Assembly (NCBI GenBank): GCA_018399285.1
Contig: JAGYOW010000012.1
Coordinates: forward strand, 1-64,000
Direction of reading: 5' to 3'
Length of the DNA stretch: 64,000 nt
Source of the DNA: Desulfotignum sp.
Lineage (GTDB): Bacteria; Desulfobacterota; Desulfobacteria; Desulfobacterales; Desulfobacteraceae
Positions 58,973 through 64,000 of this stretch are shown piece after piece. A program made the position numbers and the translations under genes. The notes below the pieces were generated by a model, which did not search any database, had not been told where the DNA came from, and was given only the letters and a program-made list of their open reading frames with translations. Numbering within the stretch: the stretch's first letter is position 1; each line of letters begins with the position of its first letter.

Positions 58973-59300
58973 TTATTTGACAAATCGATTCAGCAATATA
59001 TCTTCAACATTCCGCCTTGAATCTATAATGGAGAAACAAAAATAGTTGCATCTGATATTCTGTAAATAATGCGCCAGGGAGGAAACAATTATTTCTCGAT
59101 AGATGTGTATACCCTTGATCTTTCAACTCCGGTACAATTCCACCTCGATCAGGCAGGGTGTAGAGGCTTGACGCTTTTTGGCTTAGTTTTTTTTAGCATT
59201 TCTATCGCATTGTCTGGCTATCAACCGCTATATAATCAATTATTTGTTTCAAATCACTTTGCGCAATAGCGGCCCATTTAATATGATATTTTTGGCTCAT
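58973..59300 (-). pseudogene. RelE/ParE-family toxin, frameshifted
   Basis: From ATG 59300 the frame reads SQKYHIKWAAIAQSDLKQII then, after indels, DYIAVDS, SSLYTLPDRG, IVPELKDQGI and HIYREIIV, ending LLNRFVK at 58973. This is the ParE/RelE layout, a ribosome-dependent mRNase or gyrase toxin of about 105 residues. The ATG overlaps the antitoxin stop (ATGA), typical of type II pairs. Two to four single-base breaks (near 59215, 59190, 59120 and 59080). Confidence 0.75.
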
Positions 59301-59577
59301 TTATCGCTTTCTTTTAGTGCGCTTTCGATTTCATCGAACACATCTTCTTGTGACGTTGTTCTCGTCCCTCCCTGATATCGGCTTCCCTGTTGAAATAAGT
59401 TTTAAAAGACCGATGGCATTACGCATATTTTCGTAACTCTCAGATCTTGAAGTACCGCCGAGGTTCACCATTTTGGGTTATTATAACAGGCCGATGCGTT
59501 TCATTAATTTGATTGAGTAAATCAGCCGCCCGTGATTTTAAATAAGTAACCGGCTTAATATCGTTTGTAATATTCAT
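59297..59577 (-). pseudogene. Phd/YefM-family antitoxin, frameshifted
   Basis: About 93 residues when joined: ITNDIKPVTYLKSRAADLLN, QINETHRPVIITQNGEPRAVL, and the acidic end ADIREGRTTSQEDVFDEIE. Phd/YefM antitoxins bind the toxin with the C-terminal half and the operator with the N-terminal half. Breaks near 59466-59474 and 59375-59395. A perfect palindrome lies 22 bases upstream. Confidence 0.75.
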
Positions 59578-59598
59578 AATTTTTCTTCCAGTCCAAAT

Positions 59599-59627
59599 AG
59601 TACCACATTCGGACCGAATGTGGTACT
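59599..59627. promoter_or_regulatory. Perfect 29-bp operator palindrome of the toxin-antitoxin pair
   Basis: AGTACCACATTCGG (59599-59612), one central A, and CCGAATGTGGTACT (59614-59627) form a perfect inverted repeat just upstream of the antitoxin start. It is the expected autoregulatory site where the Phd-type antitoxin or the complex represses its promoter. A cruciform or a binding site for another protein is possible. Confidence 0.85.
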
Positions 59628-59797
59628 TTATTTTGGTTTGTTGCAGAATGTTCTAATTTGCCGATTTATAAATACTGCTGGATCCGAGATGGCATCTCTC
59701 AGGTTGGTTTGATATCGGCAGTATCAGCAGACAACTCAATGGGATCAATGCCCGGATCTCGGTATTAACAGTATTCTTTTTCCTGCCTCGAACCTGG

Positions 59798-60508
59798 TTA
59801 ATCAGGCAGACGCAAAAGGGTAATATCGCCGTAATATCCGGTGGTTTCACTTCCTGTATCATCGGTGTCGGTCATGATGCCGATACCGATGATCTCAGGC
59901 GGGTTTCGTCCAAAAGCTTTGCGTAGTCTTCTTTGGGATGTTTCGTTCTTCTGTAATCCAGCGCCCGGCTGGCTGAGTTACCGCTTGAGAAACAATCATT
60001 TTTGCTTCTTTTGCATAGGGATTGGGAACGGATTGTTTCGCAACAGGCGCCCTGTTGGCCCATATATAATTCAAGGCGGTACCGCGCAAAGTTCTTTGCC
60101 GGAAAAAAAGCGAAGCACTTTTGTGCCTTGTCCGCTCCCCACCATCCGGCCTTGTCCGTATCAAAGGCAAATGCCACATAAATGCGTGCAGCATAATCAT
60201 CCTCTGTTTGGCGGTAACATCTCCGTTTTCCAGGACATGATCGATTTTCCAGCGCCATTTTATCACAGGATATTCTTCGGGGTTCACCCGCAACGGGTGG
60301 ATCAGGCCTGAGGCGCTGTTTTGACTGTAAGCCCTGATGATGGTCCGGCCATTGTCTTGTATCAGGGCATAGCTGGTCTGGCGGTCAATATTTTTAAACG
60401 TCGGGTTCCTTAGGTCCGGCAGGCTGTCGCCGGGTGCCAGTCGAAATCACCGATGACCAGTTGATCCGTGTATGCAGTCACAGTGGCCATGCACAGAAAC
60501 AAAACCAT
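59798..60508 (-). pseudogene. DUF3047-family protein, frameshifted
   Basis: About 235 residues: short N-terminal hydrophobic signal (MVLFLCMATVTA), LVIGDFD, YPVIKWRWKIDHVLENGDVT with DDYAARIYVAFAFDTD, LNYIWANRAPVAKQSVPNPY, EERNIP with EDYAKLL, and the end MTDTDDTGSEVTGYYGDIT. These are the family blocks (WRWK, LNYIWA, MTDTDNT). The role is unknown; the signal suggests the periplasm. About five indels (near 60440, 60380, 60205, 60120 and 59930). Confidence 0.7.
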
Positions 60509-61493
60509 TACCAGAATCCGGAATAGTCCGCATTATACCGCTTTTCCCATGGCATGCCGGTGCGGTTCCTGTCTCCGATTCTGCCCGGAGCCCTCCAGCA
60601 TTTTCTGAATTTCCTCACGGGCAGGTACAACGGCGGTTGCCTGCGGTATTTGTCGGGATCTGAATTATCCCTACCATTGCAATATGGTTTCCTCTTCTCG
60701 ACCATAGAAAAGCCAAGAATCTCTTAAAGATGTAATCATCCTTTTCGAATAGGTGCATCGATCGGGAACTTTGGCATTAGACAGCAATTCCCGCGTTTAC
60801 GCTGATTATTGAGAGTAAAGGTCAATTTCAAAGGCCTCGGATCCAAATGTTTCAAGGTGAAATTGTATTCGCTGATTTAATATCGGATAATGCTGATTCA
60901 TATGAATCACCTTGGCCGACCACTATACCCTTTAAGCCTCAAAGGATATGCAACATATGTACTGTGATGTTTTTCAACCACAATTTTAAATTTTCATAAT
61001 AAAATCAACTTGTTATTGTTAATCCTTCCTATTATACCCTTATGATTATATTCAAGGATGAAAACACGATATGTCTTTTTGTTGTGGTCAATTTGTCGCC
61101 TTTCTGGCAATGCTAACTGGTGTTCCTGTGGTGGATAGCTTGTGGGTGGTGTGGGGCTGGGGGATTAAAAACCCCGGCTACCCGGATTATGCATTTTAAG
61201 TTTCTGATTCTACCATTTTTCGACAAGAGCCACCATTTTATCTTGATTTGCCTTTGCTCACATGGACGCTGATGGCTACAACTTCCCGTGTGATGCCCTC
61301 CCGGCCTGATACCATCCTGGGCAAAAGAGAAGAAATGAACCGGGCATATCAATGCCAGGATGGAGACTTTAGGTCTGAAGCCAAGCTTCAGGGAATCGTT
61401 TAAGAAAAGGCGGCAGCTCTATTTAATTTATTGTTGGAATGTACTGTTCATTATCCGAATTTTTGCGAGGTGTCTTGTCCGGTGCTTTTTATA
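60509..61493. other. Region without recognisable genes
   Basis: Nearly 1 kb with only short frames. I compared the longest frames on both strands (60508-60705, 61113-61352) and saw no family features. The segment 60720-61080 is AT-rich. It probably holds decayed sequence. Confidence 0.4.
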
Positions 61494-61895
61494 TTAGGTC
61501 AGATCGAAATGAGGATTCCATGCCACTTCCCAGAGAAATCCATCTGGATCTGAGAAATAACCAGAATAACTGCCCATTCCATGCTCCTTGGCAGGTTTCT
61601 GCAACAAAGCTCCCCGGCCTTCCCTCGCCTCTTCCATCACTGATCCACCTCTTTCGATGAAACATTATGTGCCAGAGTGAATCCTCGAAACCGCTTTTCT
61701 TGTGGATTGACCTGGCATCGTCTGCCAGTTGGATCATGGGGATACAGTGCCAGCCATGTACTGATAGCGCGAAGAAGGTGTGATGTTCCAGGAAAGTTTC
61801 CATAGGTCGGCAGTCTTTAGTCCGTCTCGGTAGAAGGTTGTAGATCGTTCTATATCTGAGACCGCCAATGTTATAATGCTGATTTTCGGCTTCAT
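61494..61895 (-). pseudogene. VOC (glyoxalase/bleomycin-resistance fold) protein, frameshifted
   Basis: Joined frames from ATG 61895 read ITLAVSDIERSTTFYRDGL, HNVSSKEEVDQV and MGSYSGYFSDPDGFLWEVAW ending HFDLT at 61494, a full-length VOC protein of about 130 residues. FSDPDGFLWEVAWNP is the family's closing motif. The metal-dependent substrate is not predictable. Breaks near 61820, 61740, 61690 and 61600. Confidence 0.75.
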
Positions 61896-62359
61896 ATTTT
61901 ATCCCTAAGTTACACTCAATGCTCAGCTTTGATGCGGTTTTACGGCTTTCTCAATTGCTTGTAACAACCATCGTTCCTGAACAAATCGACCATAGCAGGT
62001 TTTGAATACTTTCGGTATCATAAATTTTTTCAGTCTCAGAAAATTTTTGTTTTGGATAATCACTATTCTGAGAAACTGACCATTCAGGTTTTTATATCAA
62101 AGAGTTGAATATGGAAGAAATCCCGGGATGATACCTCGGCCCATATAATGGAATTGAAACTCAGAGAATAATGGGAGAGATAACAAGAAAAAGGCAGGGC
62201 CAACTTAATGACCCTGCCTTTGTTAAATCAGTATTGTGAAAGAAACGGTTTGAATTATTCAGTGAGGCAAAACTTACATTAAAATCCATAAGGCAGATGG
62301 TCGGATAAAAAGTAATTTTTTAAAAATCTTTAAAACCTTTTTAGAATAGCTATTTACCG
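61896..62359. other. Intergenic, with a bidirectional terminator hairpin
   Basis: No coding frame seen. AAGGCAGGG (62191-62199) and CCCTGCCTT (62212-62220) form a 9-bp stem with flanking A and T runs, so it can terminate transcription in both directions. Confidence 0.5.
62191..62220. terminator. Bidirectional terminator hairpin
   Basis: A 9-bp stem AAGGCAGGG/CCCTGCCTT with a 12-base loop, preceded by AAGAAA and followed by TGTTAAAT; the A-run before and T-run after make it work on both strands. Confidence 0.65.
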
Positions 62360-62870
62360 CTATCCAATAACCTTGAATATAGCTCGCTGGTACTGTGCAA
62401 AAAATTTTTGAACCCACTTTTTGAATTGACTCACAGTAAACCCTTCCATTAATTGTTTTTCTAAATATTCCTGTGACAATGAAACACCAAAGACCTCTCT
62501 CTTAACTGACATCCAATGCCAGCACAAGTAACTACCTCTCGGTTAATTTTAGTTAACTCGCCCTGCGTACCATCTTGAAAACTATAAGTTTCATATAAAA
62601 TCTCCATTTGCCATCATACTTAATTTTAACATAAAGTTGATGGTAATTGAATTTGATTTTTATCAAGCCAGCCTTCTTATAAAAAAATCTGGTAATCATA
62701 ACCTGACAAAAAGACCCCTTTGCTCCCAGTGTTTCAGAACAGGGTTGAAAGTTACTTATTGTCAAACTTACTGTCTTCAATTTCAATTCTTGGAAGCCAG
62801 TTGCATGGGTGATAATCAGCAGTATTTGAAATACAACCCAAAAATGTACACGAAATAAGGATAGCGATCA
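62360..62870 (-). pseudogene. Possible degenerate lipoprotein gene
   Basis: From ATG 62870 the frame reads MIAILISCTFLGCISNT, a short lipoprotein-like signal with a lipobox, before a stop after 39 codons; other frames downstream carry YETYSFQDGTQGEL, VVTCAGIGC and SQEYLEKQLMEGFTVSQF, a plausible single protein broken by indels. I do not recognise the family. AT-rich compared with the left part of the window, so likely horizontally acquired. Confidence 0.3.
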
Positions 62871-63085
62871 TGAACAGTTTGCAGCACAAAAATATTTTCA
62901 GCACAATAGTTGCTCCATTTAGAACATTATAAATTAAAAACGCACAAGCTAACCATATCAGTAAATGATTAAACTAAAATAGATAGTACCCAATGTCAAT
63001 TAAGGAAATCTTAAGTTAATAACTTTATCTATAAACTCAAATAGGACTTAGGGAATACCTTGCCATGCCCGCTGAGCAATTATGG

Positions 63086-64000
63086 TGGACCCCAATGTCA
63101 AGACAGTTTTTCAACTAATTTAAGGCCATTTTCAATTTTTGCCAGTGTTCATGATGTTGTTCCACAGTTAAATTTTCCGGCTTGTTTTAGCTTTTTAGCG
63201 GAAGTGAAGCCAGGTCCCGGGAATGGGCACCTCAAAATCTGCCCGTCGGAGTGGAATTGGCTTCCGCTGGAGCGGGTTTCTGGAACACTTGTTCATCCAA
63301 CCAACCTTTAATTGATTTTTTTCCATAATACATTTCAGCTGGGGTTTGTCCGTTAAAACCTGATGCGGCCGTTCATGGTTGTAAAAATCAAAATACTTTT
63401 CAAAGCTTTGCGCAGCTGCTCAACAGATTTGAATTCGTTTACATAGATCTCTTCATACTTGACACTGCGCCAGAGGCGTCTGATGAAATATTGTCCAGCG
63501 CACGGCCTTTCCCGTCCATGCTGATTTTGATCTCTTCCTTATTCAGAACTTTTGTAAACCCATGGCTTGTGTATTGCGCCTTGATCTGTGTTTAATATTT
63601 GGGGAGTCCTTATGACATCGCAGAGCCTCAAGGGCGGAGACACAGAATTCACTGTCCATGGTGATCGAAATCTCCCAGGAGAGGACATGTTCGGCTGTGC
63701 CAGTCCATGACGGCCGTCAAATAAACAAACCCACCGGCCAGCCGGATATATGTCAGGTCTGAACACCACACCTGATCCGCCTTGGTAACATCAAAATTTC
63801 TCAAAAGATACGGGTAGATCTTGTTTTGAGGGTGAGCCTGCTGGTATTCGGTTTTGGGGGCAATGGACTGAATCCCCATTTTACGTATCAATCGCTGAAC
63901 CCGCTTGGTGGTTAATTTTATATCCCCGCGTCTCAAAACATCACGCATCTGGCGGGTCCCATAGAAAGGGATGGACAGGTATTCAAGGTCTATGCATCTC
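63086..64000 (-). mobile_element. IS3-family insertion sequence, right part of the element beyond the window
   Basis: The terminal sequence TGGACCCC at 63086-63093, with TGTCAAGACAG shortly inside, marks the left edge (transposase end), and IS3-type transposase sequence runs to the right window border. The other end and orfA lie outside. The element borders the region of most decayed genes. Confidence 0.75.
63190..64000 (-). pseudogene. IS3-family transposase orfB, frameshifted and cut by window edge
   Basis: The DDE catalytic domain of an IS3 transposase: IKLTTKRVQRLIRKMGIQSI (about 63870), WCSDLTYIRLAGGFVYLTAVMDWHSR with the first catalytic Asp (about 63720-63780), then, across frames, a DQGA-like segment near 63590, MDGKGRALDNI near 63510 and HERPHQ-like residues near 63360. 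Breaks near 63690, 63580, 63490 and 63370. The end toward 63190 reads out of frame. The N-terminal part lies outside the window. Confidence 0.8.

Overview
The window reads like the chromosome of a strictly anaerobic sulfate-reducing bacterium of the Desulfobacterota, most like the Desulfobacteraceae (Desulfotignum or Desulfobacter relatives). The grounds are a DsrC-family protein, a Tat-exported selenocysteine formate dehydrogenase, several stand-alone 4Fe-4S proteins, a NIL-domain ferredoxin, isoleucine synthesis through citramalate, and moderately GC-rich coding sequence. The species is inferred from gene content only.

Layout. 1-5.7 kb: end of an alpha/beta hydrolase, then a tripartite efflux set (TolC-like lipoprotein, broken HlyD-type adaptor, MacB-type ATPase and permease). 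5.8-11.6 kb: guaB, dnaE (one frameshift) and a DjlA-like co-chaperone. 11.6-15.5 kb, minus strand: NIL-ferredoxin, mnmA, mtaB and a 4Fe-4S protein, all overlapping, which looks like a sulfur/tRNA-thiolation operon. 15.7-17.9 kb: broken acyltransferase-hydrolase fusion. 17.9-20.7 kb: P-loop protein plus a mitochondrial-like EF-G. 21.2-26.9 kb: cysteine-less DsrC paralogue, a 2-oxoacid dehydrogenase E1 remnant, then fdhA (Sec), fdhB, fdhE. 27.0-34.2 kb, minus strand: an intact four-gene signalling cassette (periplasmic binding lipoprotein, membrane histidine kinase, REC-STAS response regulator, giant STAND/BTAD transcription factor). 34.2-39.1 kb: Rossmann protein, broken TetR, acyl-CoA dehydrogenase and PspF-like regulator. 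39.2-46.6 kb, minus strand: branched-chain amino acid operon read as promoter, leader peptide/attenuator, ilvD, ilvB, ilvN, cimA, leuA. 46.6-47.4 kb: larB. 47.5-50.7 kb: broken amino-acid ABC transporter operon plus restriction/RhuM scraps. 51.0-52.7 kb: cmoA-cmoB, both frame-broken. 52.7-56.1 kb, minus strand: two-subunit membrane transporter (DUF5058 type), M20 amidohydrolase, TetR. 56.5-63 kb: broken mgtE, P1 peptidase, Phd/RelE-type toxin-antitoxin with a perfect operator palindrome, DUF3047 protein and VOC protein. 63.1-64 kb: IS3-family element running off the right edge.

The strongest candidate for something undescribed is the 27-34 kb cassette: a binding protein with no ABC permease feeds a histidine kinase whose partner ends in a STAS domain instead of a DNA-binding domain, followed by an 1106-residue STAND-BTAD activator. 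The best regulatory find is the ilv attenuator: a 29-residue leader peptide packed with Ile, Leu and Val codons, a pause hairpin, a 7-bp antiterminator pairing and a 13-bp terminator directly before ilvD.

A caution runs through the window. Many genes, including dnaE and several BCAA genes, are broken by single-base indels. Those I could resolve mostly change the length of short homopolymer runs, and the repaired protein reads normally with few substitutions. That pattern suggests sequence errors more than true decay, at least for dnaE, ilvB, ilvN and cimA. Entries labelled pseudogene mean broken in this sequence.
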